DNA of 64,000 nucleotides from Cristatella mucedo (taxonomy: Eukaryota > Bryozoa > Phylactolaemata > Cristatellidae): NCBI GenBank assembly GCA_009760855.2, contig WPIO01000039.1, forward strand, positions 561,501 through 625,500. The letters are read 5' to 3'. A program made the translations under genes and the position numbers. Each line of letters begins with the position of its first letter. Positions within the stretch are counted from its first letter, which is position 1. The notes under the pieces are model-generated. The model had not been told where the DNA came from, made no database searches, and saw nothing but the letters and a program-made list of their open reading frames with translations. Below are positions 47,301-55,254 of the stretch, one piece after another.

Positions 47301-49475
47301 GATAAACGGGGCTGGCTTCGGTGTTCTCAGATACTATCAAATAAGAAAACACCTTTCATTGCAGAATGAATTTGATCAATCAAACGAGTAATGCATGCTA
47401 AGTCTCTTTGGGCCGGACGAATTCCATTTTGCTTCGTAGTTGAAAAAATATGTAAGCAGAAGTTCAAAAAGTTATGCTTACATGCGGCAGAGGTTATGCA
47501 TTAGGCCCCCTAAAACGGTTGGGTTGACAAGTTTCTATGCATATAGAGAGGTTATGCATACAGAGAGGGTGCATATAGAAAGTTAGCTGTTTGCTTTTAA
47601 TTACTACCCTTGCGCTTCCACTCGCATGAGTGCAGCTGTCTGGCTCATCTCGTTAAGTTTGGTGTCCTAAATTTTCCTCAAATGCTTTTGAGGCCTTATT
47701 TTTAATTATTATGCACCTAAAGCCTAAACTAGCAAGTGGCTAAAATGCAATATCCCCTGAATCGATGTGCTTACACATACTGTAACTGAGCATGTTATTA
47801 TCAATAAGCAGCTTATATACTTCCTTTGTACCATGTGCAAAGTGCCCAGGAGATTTAGTGGGCTATACTTCCCAATTGCATGTCTGCATCAGAGACTGAG
47901 CAGGTTTCTGTCTAATAGCTTCTGCTCATGGCGAACGTGAGCTCATTGACGAGCTCTTCAGACGTCGATCGTTGGTCATTTATTGTTATGCAGAGGAAGC
48001 CGGTGGATCAGCGATCTGCTTCTGGTGTGGTGGCACTCTACGCTGCTGGTCATCCGGTGAAGACCCATGGATGGAGCATGTGCGGTCGGTTGTTGAATCT
48101 TTGATATCCTCTCTGTAGTGATTGCTTGATCCACGTGCGACTTTTTATTTTTTTTAACTGTGTCCTTACCAACTATCTGACCATCCTGCTTGCCTTGCCC
48201 TACACTATGGTAGGAGAGGCCTCTCTTGATGTGTTGCATAACGAATGTGACACTGTGTGCATGAATGGAGAGCATTGAATCATTGTCGTCCTGCAGATTG
48301 TTTGGGCATTTGGCACTGGCTATGCCTTGTAGACACTGTCTATGTCGTATAGAGCTGGTCAGTGAGATGTTTTTCGTAAGATGCTACTACTGCTGATGAA
48401 GCATGCTGAAAGAGAGTGCCTGAGGTGACCAACTTAGGATGCAACCACCGTGAAAACAACGCCAACATGCGATCTTTCGGTTCTAGGTGGTTTCCCGAGT
48501 GCGATTTTGTTAAGAAAGTGAAAGGTCCTGACTATGTCGTTAGTGTGCAGCTGCTGTTTTCTGAGGCCGAGCAGCCACGTGGATTATACTACAGTTCGTC
48601 AGAAGTAGCCCAGGCGCAGGTACCAGCATACGACATTGCCCCTGGCGTGGAGAGACTGGCCGAAGCCACGGTAGATTGATTGCAAAGCATGAACTTTTTA
48701 TTAGCCACTGGCAACATTTTCTCGCTGAAGGACGCAAGGTGACACTCATCATTTGCTCTCCATTGCAGCCTCTGCAGATGTCACCTTCTGTCGTGGCTCA
48801 GGCTGCTTTCGACTTGCTGTCAGCCTATGGCGTTTCACGTGAAGCTATCCATGCAGTTGCACGCCGACTGGGTCTGCAGCGACTCAACAGTACGGAGCCC
48901 TTGAGTCACGAAGAGCTGAGAGCAATGGTCCCAATCGACTCAAATCGAGGGCAGAGTGAAATGCAGAGTCCGGCACCAGAAGGTCCGTGCATCACTAGTT
49001 TGGACGGCTGCTCAGAATCTATAGCTAAGCTCGTTTCCTTTACAGCAAATGTAAAGCACCTAGAAAGAGACTGAGTTCTCTGAGGGCGCTTTATCAATGT
49101 GTTATTATTATTATTATCATTATTATTATTATAAGCTTCAGCATGCCTTCGATTGGCTTTTAACATGTACTGTTGACGATTATAGGGCTGTCTTTTTTTA
49201 TAGCACCGGCACCTTCTTTGTCGGCTCTCACAGAAGGCGAGAACGTTATATCGCAGGCATCGGACCCCGAAAACCTCGAGTCTATGGAAACCGAACAACC
49301 AGGCTCGACCAGTGCTGATCCTCTTATCTGTAGAGTGTGCCTAACCGAGCAGCGCCAGCGAGCATTTGTGCCATGTGGCCATTTTGTGGCATGCGAGGCT
49401 TGTGCTCTGTCTACACTGCAGTGTCCGACGTGCAGCTGTTCTGTTCGAGGGACTTACCGAGTATATTTACCGTAG
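31579..49475 (+). CDS. IAP gene 1: two-BIR, UBA-like, RING inhibitor-of-apoptosis protein
   Basis: Spliced gene. Proposed exons: 31579-31750, 38974-39114, 42088-42279, 42495-42620, 47994-48084, 48487-48619, 48769-48982, 49204-49475. They join in frame to about 446 codons and a stop. Domains in order: acidic/Gly-rich leader (1-57), BIR1 (about 70-145), BIR2 (about 170-245), UBA-like region (about 290-340), C-terminal RING (about 400-446). Both BIRs have C-x2-C-x16-H-x6-C. This is the architecture of cIAP/DIAP-type proteins, which bind caspases or their activators through BIR grooves and ubiquitinate partners through the RING. BIR2 keeps the E-D-P-W and R-W-F-P pattern of groove-containing (type II) BIRs. 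Oddities: BIR2 has an extra phase-2 intron, the RING lacks the Arg expected after its last Cys, and intron 1 holds a foldback element and a LINE. The first exon is the least certain part. No AATAAA was found just downstream. Confidence 0.85.
31751..34116 (+). other. IAP gene 1, intron 1, left part
   Basis: AT-rich intronic DNA with no recognised exon. A short imprecise triplication (CTTGCCCCTA / CTTGTCCCTA / CTTGACCCCTA) lies at 33226-33295. Confidence 0.45.
34117..35010. mobile_element. Foldback/MITE-like element with about 135-bp inverted repeats
   Basis: The left arm, about 34117-34253, and right arm, about 34870-35010, are reverse complements at roughly 80-85 percent by eye. Both begin TGTCAAGAAAA and run through TTTGTTTAGG, TTTCAAAAGACAGAT and GACTTCC-CATAA to TATGCAAAC. 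Between them are a LINE 3' tail (34325-34560) and unassigned DNA. There is no transposase, so it would be non-autonomous. The element lies inside intron 1 of IAP gene 1. Confidence 0.75.
34325..34560 (-). mobile_element. LINE 3' UTR tail nested in the foldback element
   Basis: AATAATAATA then CATTTGTATTGCGCC-type tail and UTR (GTTAGTGGTAGCATGC), with no ORF left. It inserted into or was captured by the foldback element. Confidence 0.7.
35221..35305. repeat. (CA)n(TA)n microsatellite
   Basis: About 33 CA units followed by about 7 TA units, inside intron 1 of IAP gene 1. Confidence 0.97.
35437..37745 (+). mobile_element. LINE (CR1/L2-like), longest copy, with decayed reverse transcriptase
   Basis: This is the most extensive copy. 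In order on the plus strand: a segment between endonuclease and RT (S-P-T-D-L-Y-T-W-I, 35430-35618); decayed RT blocks including [10 protein letters not shown] at 36248; the catalytic motif F-Y-A-D-D-T-Q-L-F at 36510-36540; the following K-L-N-K-D-K-T-N-L block; a second, internally duplicated or recombined RT-like stretch at 36780-37130 with L-L-D-L-S-V-T-F-D; the C-terminal landmark [10 protein letters not shown] at 37230; and a weak tail at 37670-37745. Stops and frameshifts make it inactive. The rearranged order suggests a mosaic of two insertions. It lies in intron 1 of IAP gene 1. Confidence 0.88.
37746..38973 (+). other. IAP gene 1, intron 1, right part
   Basis: AT-rich, no recognised exon or repeat. 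Ends in the acceptor CTCTTCATTTCAG before the BIR1 exon. Confidence 0.5.
38974..39114 (+). CDS. IAP gene 1, exon 2 (N-terminal half of BIR1)
   Basis: 141 nt, phase 1-1. Gives [17 protein letters not shown], then W-P, and [11 protein letters not shown] at the end. This is a standard BIR N-terminal half with a slightly long W-P to A-A-A-G segment (it contains [10 protein letters not shown]). Donor ACAG|GTGACT. Confidence 0.92.
39626..39730. repeat. Tandem duplication, 2 x 53 bp
   Basis: GTGGATAACTGGGTCCTCGG begins units at 39626 and 39679; the copies are almost identical. Confidence 0.93.
40560..41060 (-). mobile_element. Probable LINE remnant, diverged
   Basis: TTTGACTGGGAGCCACTGCAG and GAGAGTTGCAATAGTCTTAG align by eye with the minus-strand LINE landmarks at 30620-30780 (TTGACTGGTAGCCAGTGCAG, GTGAGTTGCAGAAGTCGAG). 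No frame survives. Confidence 0.4.
42088..42279 (+). CDS. IAP gene 1, exon 3 (zinc half of BIR1 and linker)
   Basis: 192 nt, phase 1-1. [11 protein letters not shown] opens it. The zinc ligands are C-x2-C-x16-H-x6-C, with the Trp seven residues after the second Cys and D-D-P-W before E-H. It continues with a Pro/Gln/Ala-Ser linker ending S-G-S-G at GTATGT. Only 215 bases separate it from exon 4, so the two BIR units are closely spaced. Confidence 0.95.
42495..42620 (+). CDS. IAP gene 1, exon 4 (N-terminal half of BIR2)
   Basis: 126 nt, phase 1-1, acceptor TTTTTACAG. Gives [17 protein letters not shown] and ends [10 protein letters not shown] at GTGAGG. The W-P of the usual motif is replaced by F-P-P, which is a diverged BIR start. 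Confidence 0.92.
42800..43748 (+). mobile_element. LINE (CR1/L2-like), youngest copy, 5'-truncated
   Basis: A 234-codon frame (42811-43515) is intact from [12 protein letters not shown] to the ORF2 stop, followed by UTR, tail inverted repeat and (ATT)n. It is almost identical at the protein level to the minus-strand copy at 30934-30323. It sits in intron 4 of IAP gene 1, next to an older (TAA)n run at 42697-42740. Confidence 0.95.
43749..43860 (-). mobile_element. LINE 3' tail, tail-to-tail with the preceding copy
   Basis: AATTATTATT, then GCACCCTCAGAGAACTTTATC and UTR-like GGTTAGTGGTAACATGAC. Only a tail. Confidence 0.75.
43861..46039 (+). other. IAP gene 1, intron 4 interior
   Basis: Contains a 68-bp minus-strand LINE tail at 44555-44622 and a repeat shared with 41755-41885 at about 44612-44745 (both have AAACATGCAAAGCA and a later GAGACAT). 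No exon recognised. Confidence 0.5.
46040..46220 (+). mobile_element. SINE family A (tRNA-derived)
   Basis: CCGAGGTCGTGGGTTCGAATCCTGC is the B-box region. The family tail follows (CGATCCTTTATTGC, GTGATAGCCGATAAGGCTCTTCT). The A-box side is decayed. Inside intron 4 of IAP gene 1. Confidence 0.85.
46221..47993 (+). other. IAP gene 1, intron 4, right part
   Basis: No exon recognised. A short direct repetition of GAGAGGTTATGCATA-like sequence occurs near 47545-47580. Ends in the acceptor TTGTTATGCAG. Confidence 0.5.
47994..48084 (+). CDS. IAP gene 1, exon 5 (zinc half of BIR2, first part)
   Basis: [19 protein letters not shown] ... E-D-P-W-M-E-H-V-R. It has three of the four zinc ligands and the groove Trp/Glu-Asp. 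The coding frame must leave at ATGTGCG|GTCGGT in phase 2. Joined to exon 6 this gives H-V-R-W-F-P-E-C, exactly the H-x6-C spacing. The GTCGGT donor is weak, but the exact spacing strongly supports it. Confidence 0.88.
48487..48619 (+). CDS. IAP gene 1, exon 6 (end of BIR2 and linker)
   Basis: Acceptor CGGTTCTAG; opens R-W-F-P-E-C-D-F with the fourth zinc ligand, then K-K-V-K-G-P-D-Y-V, the usual BIR C-terminal helix start. The preferred donor is GCGCAG|GTACCA at 48619/48620 (phase 0). An alternative donor GTC|GTTAGT at 48538 is also phase 0 and would drop 27 residues. If neither is used, the frame stops at 48679, giving a BIR-only protein without UBA and RING. Confidence 0.8.
48769..48982 (+). 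CDS. IAP gene 1, exon 7 (UBA-like region)
   Basis: Acceptor TCTCCATTGCAG, with a second AG nine bases on (CTCTGCAG) that would remove three residues. The peptide [20 protein letters not shown] and then S-H-E-E-L-R-A-M-V looks like the three-helix UBA found between the last BIR and the RING in XIAP/cIAP proteins, where it binds polyubiquitin. The M-G-F/Y loop typical of UBA domains is A-Y-G here, so binding is uncertain. Donor GAAG|GTCCGT, phase 1. Confidence 0.85.
49035..49132 (+). mobile_element. LINE/SINE 3' tail within intron 7 of IAP gene 1
   Basis: TTTACAGCAAATGTAAAGCACCTAGAAAGAG ... GAGGGCGCTTTATCAA and (ATT)n. The insertion lies between a donor 52 bases upstream and an acceptor about 70 bases downstream, so it makes up nearly half of a 221-base intron. 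Confidence 0.88.
49204..49475 (+). CDS. IAP gene 1, exon 8 (linker, RING, stop)
   Basis: Acceptor TTTTTTTATAG, phase 1. An acidic Ser/Glu linker ([14 protein letters not shown]) leads to a C-terminal RING: C-x2-C-x11-C-x-H-x3-C-x2-C-x6-C-x2-C. It contains V-P-C-G-H-F-V-A-C and L-Q-C-P-T-C-S, and ends G-T-Y-R-V-Y-L-P at TAG 49475. IAP RINGs usually have Arg directly after the last Cys and end T-V-R-T-F-L-S or similar. Here these are Ser and Y-R-V-Y-L-P. Confidence 0.95.
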
Positions 49476-50689
49476 CCTTTTGTATAGCAGTTCAAGATCA
49501 AGTGACTGCTTTGAACGTAACAGTGGAAATATGCTGCATCAAAAAAAAGTCGTGCTTGTTGCTATTGATTCACGTCTGCACTTTCCCTGATCAATCAAAT
49601 CTGCTTAGTTGTTGGTAAGATTTCTGCTAAGGGTTGCGTCGGTGGCAGGATATAAGTGTAGGGTAACTATGTACCTAAAATTGATGCACTTATAAGTTTC
49701 TGTTCGTTATCAATAATCGGGTTTGAAACCATAATGTGTGCCCGACAGGCTATCGGTATGCCGGGCTATCAACAAAGCGGCTCGACTGGGTATTGATACA
49801 CGGCCTTTCCTACAGGGCCACTGCTGGAGAGGAGCTGGCATTAATTTCTTTCTGTTCTTTTGCTATTTAGTCCATTCGATCTGCTTTATTTCAATTCCAA
49901 CCCCAAATGAGATCTGCATACACAGGCCTCAACCGATGATGCTATAATTACTATGGGCAGCATCGAAACACACAGTCAATCCCGAGGATTCGTAACCATT
50001 TTTGACGATTTTAATGCTTAGCAACTGAATTGCACCAACCGTAAAATATGTTAACATTACCGCAAGTATGCCTGGGAGCTTACAACGGGCAGACATAACT
50101 ATTTACAGTATATATATTTTTAAAGAATTGTGCAGCTATTATGACAGAAAGTGAAATTGCAAAGGGTTTAGCATTCCGAATAGCAGCCAACGTTAGCTAG
50201 TATAGCTGCAAAAGTCAGTCACTGCAGTGCAGCAGTCAAGCAGCACTTACTGAAGTGCTAGCAACCGAGCAAGAGAGTGACAAAACATAGGTCGACAGAG
50301 AGAGCTCCTATTCGGAAGCTGGTCTACATGGCCAGTTATCGAGGCGAATTTACAGCGAAACTCCATAACCCTTAGCTTGCCGAATAGATTGTGCGTTGGA
50401 CTCGAAACTGCTCCTAGAACTCTAGCAATTCGCTTTGGTTTACGAGGCCACTGATAAGCACAGATTATAGACATTTTTCTTAGCTCCTGGCATTCCTTAA
50501 GGAAATAAGAACGCAGGAAAATCCCTGCTAGAAACTGCCGAGGTCTGATTATAATTCAAGCCATTGTCACTGATAACCTAAGAGATGTTGCTTGAAAAGA
50601 TTCCGGGATTAGAGCCACGGCCAAAGATCAGGATGCAAGGCTCTGCTGTCGCTATACAAAAGAAGCTGTTTAATCAGCTAGTATTTTTG
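49476..50689. other. 3' flank of IAP gene 1, no further gene seen
   Basis: Probably the 3' UTR and intergenic DNA. No canonical AATAAA was found in the first few hundred bases; AATAAT at about 49711 is a weak alternative. No exon recognised. Confidence 0.5.
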
Positions 50690-50855
50690 GTGAGTCGTGA
50701 TGGAACACTGGATAAGGCGGTTGGTTTCACGACCGAGGTCGTGGGTTCAAATTCTGCAGTAAGTAAGCGATCCTTTATTGTGGCTGCAGCATTGGTGATA
50801 GCCGTACAGGCTCTTCTGTCGCTATATAAAAGTGGCTGTTAAATCAGCTAAGTAA
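50690..50855 (+). mobile_element. SINE family A (tRNA-derived)
   Basis: GTGAGTCGTGATGGAACACTGGATAAGGCGG (A-box side), GAGGTCGTGGGTTCAAATTCTGC (B-box), tail with CGATCCTTTATTG, GTGATAGCCGTACAGGCTCTTCTGTCGC, ending TTAAATCAGCTAAG. Confidence 0.9.
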
Positions 50856-51674
50856 GAACTAGAAACCGCATCATAAACTTCGCAATCTTAGAAGTCGCGT
50901 ATATTTTAATTAACTGGTATATCAGTATATATTGCAGCTAGGCAGTTGCTGCGAACTGCCTCGGCTGCCTACAATCAGTGTTGTTACTGTGGGTCAAAAG
51001 ATTAAGGAGGCGAAACAGGAGGAAGTGCTTCAGGCTCTTCAAAGTGAAGTGCAAATTTATTTCTGCTTGGGCAGCGGGTGTGAAGAGGCCTCCGGGTGGG
51101 ACGCCATCTGCATTTAGCTTTAGGCTAACTCCATACGCAGCAAATTTGTTTAAGAGGTGCCAAAGAGCTACAGTCTGGATGGCTGGCATTCGACTCGCTG
51201 ATTTTGAGTGTTTCTCTCGAGCGAGACAGGGTGGCGACAAACAGTTCTAGGTGGAGTTCGTAAGCCTGAAGGGCAGTTCGATTAATGGGAAATCAACTTT
51301 AGGCGCTACAAACAAAGGGGTACCGGTCGGAACTGAAAGAAGTTTCCGGGTGCACTCTTCTCTTGCGGTGCAGATATCGAGACTTTCCCAAGATGGGGCA
51401 TATAACCATCTTTTACATGGGCTAAAAAGCGCGCCTTAATGGCGCTTCTTTGGGCCACCGAGTTGGAGTCAGCAGCAGTAAAAATATTATCATTTAAAAA
51501 AATTTAAGAAGCTTGAGATTTCTTACGGAGACGGGTAATGAGGCTTGCCGGGTGGTACACCGTTGACGCGAAACTTTTCGAAGATCTGTATCCTAACGGA
51601 ATCGCCAAGCCTAAAGGAATGTTAGAAAGGCATTTTGTGCATAGCCCCTTTATACATCTAGCCTCAAGTTAAAA
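50856..51674. other. Unassigned intergenic DNA
   Basis: A 90-100 codon frame exists on each strand at 50938-51250, but neither has a recognisable motif. Confidence 0.4.
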
Positions 51675-51830
51675 AATCTTGGCCGATTTAACAACCTCAC
51701 TTGCTTAGCGGCAAAAAAGTTATCGCCACGACTGGCAGTTGGCAATTAAAACTAACCAAACTGCAGGATTCGAACCTACGACTTCGGTCGCGAAGAGTTA
51801 CACAAGTGGTAGGGGTGACTGCGGTAACTA
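51675..51830 (-). mobile_element. SINE family A, decayed
   Basis: GCCGATTTAACAACCTC at the left (family 3' end, reversed) and GCAGGATTCGAACCTACGACTTCGG (reversed B-box). The middle is diverged. Confidence 0.7.
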
Positions 51831-52059
51831 AAAATTGCTGCAATTTAACTTTTCTAAATAAGATCTTATGTCTGCCAAACAGTGAATACATACGGGTACT
51901 AACCATAGCAAATGCTTCAGGGTGATAATATTAAGCCAGATTACTAGTTGCTCCAGCATTAGGCTACATTGATGTCAAGTGAGAGGAATCTTTTGAACCT
52001 ATGATCCATCCCTCCAAAAGATCCGCAGTCTCTCGGCTTACCATAATAAAAAATAATAC

Positions 52060-52325
52060 AACAATTGATAAAGTGACCATAGAAAACTCGATCTATTTCT
52101 AGATTAGTACTTCACTTACATGTGGGTTTAATTGAAATCCAAATTAAGCTAGCTTAAGATAACAGACCACAACCTGGGTCGTTGAGTGCAAGGTCAAAGA
52201 ACTTTAACGACCATTTCCCTCTTGCAGTAGGCAATAAAAGGCTGCCCTCTGCAGAGCTCGAACCCACGACCACGACCTGGATTGTTGAGTGCAAGCACCT
52301 TACCACCGGGCTAAGACCCAGCATG
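52060..52325 (-). mobile_element. LINE-type tail followed by a SINE A-like head
   Basis: 52060-52150 resembles the LINE tail (AAAGTGACCATAGAAAACTCG). 52205-52325 has GCAGAGCTCGAACCCACGACC and CTTACCACCGGGCTAAGACCCA, a reversed tRNA-like head. The two may be one SINE B or two separate insertions. Confidence 0.5.
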
Positions 52326-52519
52326 CTCGATGCCTGCTAAAGATAGCCAGCTTTCTGAACGGCTGGGTCTATGAACTAATTTCCCACACAAAACTCGTCA
52401 AACTTTTTGAAAAAATGCAGAAGAAAAGATTTTTCCCTTTATAGTAAAGAATGCCTCTATAGTGTGCCTAATCGCTAAACTTGCTTCATACCGGTGACTT
52501 CGGCGAAGCTTCTAAATAC

Positions 52520-52640
52520 GATAATAATAATAATATTAATAATACATTTTATCTATCACCCTGGGAGAACTCAATCTCTTTCTAGGCACTTTACATTTGC
52601 TGCAAAGGAAGCACAATCGAATGGTTAGTGGTAGCATGCT
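52520..52640 (-). mobile_element. LINE 3' tail only
   Basis: (AAT)n, ATCACCCTGGGAGAACTCAATC tail, GCTGCAAAGGAAGCACAATCG and GGTTAGTGGTAGCATGC UTR. Confidence 0.85.
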
Positions 52641-52741
52641 AAATAAGCAATAATAATAAAAGGGGTATTCTGGTTTATTCCATTCACGACTTGTCCTCGA
52701 CTCTTTGACACTGGGGCGCGTGACTTTTTCTCAGCTCGTAG

Positions 52742-53026
52742 CTAATTGTTGGAAAGAATCAAAAGAGGGTGACCGCGATTCCCGCACATAAGAGAAACCG
52801 TAGTCTTCAGACGCGTATGCAATCTGTCCCTAAGACAGCGCAGCGGGGAAGTATAGATATTCAGATGTCTAGGCATTAAACTACGTTCGGGCATTAAAAG
52901 AGCCCGCTCAGTATCTTCTCTCGAGCACCAGGTGGAAACCGTATTGCTTAGACTGACGTATTTGCTTTCTATATCTGAAAAACTTGCAAATTTACGGTAC
53001 TGCGGCTGCTGCCGCCCCCTACTCAT
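52742..53026 (-). CDS. Hypothetical open frame, 94 codons
   Basis: ATG-initiated minus-strand frame (M-S-R-G-R-Q-Q-P-Q-Y-R-K-F), basic, with no domain I recognise. No supporting splice or promoter signal. It could be a chance frame or the tail of an unrecognised retroelement. Confidence 0.12.
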   Translation of the reverse strand: MSRGRQQPQYRKFASFSDIESKYVSLSNTVSTWCSREDTERALLMPERSLMPRHLNIYTSPLRCLRDRLHTRLKTTVSLMCGNRGHPLLILSNN

Positions 53027-53134
53027 TTTTCAAACTACAGGAGATCTTGGTAAGTAGCCTTTAGCTGTTCGTATCCAGAACCACCGATCCGAACTCTAAT
53101 TTCCATTTCTGCCATCTTAGTGTTGAGCCAGGTG

Positions 53135-53312
53135 CTTATTTGGTGAGCTGTGATGGCAAACTAGGTAAGGCTTTTAACGACCTCGGTCCCGATGTCGTGG
53201 GTTCGAATCCTGCGCGTGAGCGATCCTGAATCGCCGCTGCAAGCGGGGCGGTGATAGCCGTAACGGCTCTTCTGTCGCTATACAAAAGAGGCCGCTAAAT
53301 CAGCCAGTGAGT
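53135..53312 (+). mobile_element. SINE family A (tRNA-derived), best-preserved copy
   Basis: GGTGAGCTGTGATGGCAAACTAGGTAAGGC (A-box side), GATGTCGTGGGTTCGAATCCTGCG (B-box), then the family body with GCGATCCTGAATCGCCGC, GGTGATAGCCGTAACGGCTCTTCTGTCGC and TAAATCAGCCA at the end. It has no LINE-like (ATT)n tail, unlike family B. Confidence 0.92.
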
Positions 53313-54415
53313 GTGCATGCAGAAGCGACACGCGCCCACGCTGAGCATCTAGGGCTAAAATCGTAAGCGTCATACCAGAACTTGATCTGATGAACTAGAA
53401 GAAGCTCAGCGAATGTGCGAGAACTTCGTAGAAGAATATGCATGCTCGCGCAGACGGAAGGATGTGAGTTTACTAGAGGCCGCCAAGAGAGATTGGAGGT
53501 GCTCCGAGTACTTGACATCGGATTGTTCGTCTGCCATGCTCAGATCGACGTCGTCAGCGTGGATGGCGTCTTTGAATGCAACTATTTGATGTTGGAAACA
53601 GTGAGAATTGTCGCTCTGCCAAGTTAGTCAGCCTGAAGCCAGGTACGTTTTGCCAAACATTCGCTACAACTATGGCGACTGTTATAATAGTAGTCCAGCG
53701 CTGTACTGCAGATAATGGCATTTGACCTTCAACGTATGTGACTTGGCGACTATTATGTTGTTAGTAGTCCAACTAATACGAGATTGCACCGATAGCACGA
53801 ACGAGACGGGTTCGCTTTTTAACCTTAGTTCTCTCTCGCCGCTGTTTTTCTTTCTCCCTCTCTCCACACTCTATTTTTCTTTCTCCGAGCCCTCTCGCTA
53901 GCTCGCTCTCGCTAGCTCTTTTTCTCTCTCTTTTTCTATCGCTCCCTTCTTATTTCGACACGTGCTCGCCCTCGATTTAGAATTCGGCCGATGTTCTATC
54001 GAAATAGTAGTGCGTCACTGTGGCACTCGCCTCTAGTTTCAGGTCTCAACTTTGACCTCCGAGAACAAAACATCGTTTTCTCTTGCTAGAGCTTCACTGA
54101 CCACTGCTCAGACTTCCCGTGCTGTGAAACGCGCTCGCCTCGAGCTGCCAACAATTCTCGGCAGCGCGCTTGGCGAGCGCCGCTTGGACAATGCATGCAG
54201 GAGCCGGTTACGCTGCTCCGCTGCCGAGTGGGCTGCCTGACTACTTGGGCAGCGGAGAAGCGCGTGTCACCCGCCGCCGAGTGGCACTGCCGGACAGACA
54301 TCGCGCGACCGCACTTGGTATCGGGTCTTGAGCGTAGCCTTGCGGATGCCCTGCACTCTTCCGGGGATAGTGGGTTAGACCTTGTAGTTTGAGTGTATGC
54401 CGGCTCCTCTGATGA
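53313..54415. other. Unassigned, with a pyrimidine-rich stretch at 53820-53950
   Basis: CTCTCTCGCC, TTTCTCTCTCTTT and CTCGCTCTCGCTAGCTC runs, then moderately CpG-rich DNA. No exon recognised. Confidence 0.4.
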
Positions 54416-54567
54416 GCCTGTGATGTGGCATGGACACAGGCCGGTAACCCACTGGTGGCCAGATGGTGGATTCACCATCTGGGTCTGCCAGTGCACAGCT
54501 GTGGTCCGCCTGTGATGTGGTATATACACACAGGCCGGTAACCTGCTGGTGGTGAGATGGTGGATCG
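54416..54567. repeat. Tandem repeat (period 92 bp) with strong hairpins
   Basis: GCCTGTGATGTGG...CACAGGCCGGTAACC begins units at 54416 and 54508, each able to fold GCCTGTG with CACAGGC. Between them CCAGATGGTG-GATT-CACCATCTGG (54458-54481) is a perfect 10-bp hairpin with a four-base loop. Confidence 0.85.
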
Positions 54568-55254
54568 GAGGAGTGCAGACTCGAGTGTGAGAAGGGGCGA
54601 AGGCAGTCGTGCGTCTTGCTGCTCCGTGCCGTGTGCAATAAACCGTCGGCGTTGTTCTGGGCCAGCGTTTTGTATGCCGAACCACAGACCTGAGGGCTCG
54701 ATCTCAGCTTTCGATGCGGTGAGAAAATATGTCCAGGACAGGTCTCTTCTGCAATCATGGACAGCCTGCAAGCGACAAGTGCAGCAGCTGGAAAAGAGCG
54801 AAAAAGCTGGAGCGGCAAGAACTGGATCGAAACCTCGGGTGTACGGCAAGCGCGCTACGTCTTTCTCTGCTTTGTTTTGACACCGGTCTACATTGCTTAA
54901 GAGTTTTTAACGTTCTCTTCGTTCAGTGCGACAGCGCCGACTGCGGCACTCTGTCGAACGGGTCGCCGGGATTCTGAGGGGGCGGGGCGCTCTATAAATC
55001 CATTACTAATAATTTCTCACCTACATTCCTTGATGAAAAGCAAACGCTTATAACGTCGAATCTTATTCGGCACGCCACGCATGTCGGCATCCTGCATCTT
55101 CGAGCGCTTGAACGGTTGCTTCTGCGATTCAATAAACTGCAGCGCTGGGGCGAGAAGAAGACATGCATTCAATCCTCCATAGCGCGATCCGTCATAGATA
55201 GTCAAATGGCCACACTGTCAGCGCTACTAAGTGCTACAGAGCTTCGGGCACTAA
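54568..55254. other. Unassigned intergenic DNA
   Basis: Frames of about 100 codons occur on both strands in this GC-rich stretch. None contains a motif I recognise. Confidence 0.4.

Noticed and set aside
53135-53240. Functional tRNA gene
   Set aside because: A- and B-box-like blocks exist, but the sequence continues into a repeated non-tRNA body, no cloverleaf acceptor stem closes, and several copies exist. It is a SINE head.
54403-54450. Hammerhead ribozyme
   Set aside because: CTGATGAG and a good stem II are present, but the required GAAA after stem II is GGTAA in both units and stems I and III could not be drawn convincingly. Kept as a structured tandem repeat only.
54086-54685. 199-codon minus-strand frame
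   Set aside because: It runs through the 92-bp tandem hairpin repeat, which explains its repeated H-H-x-T-G-L segments. No recognisable domain.
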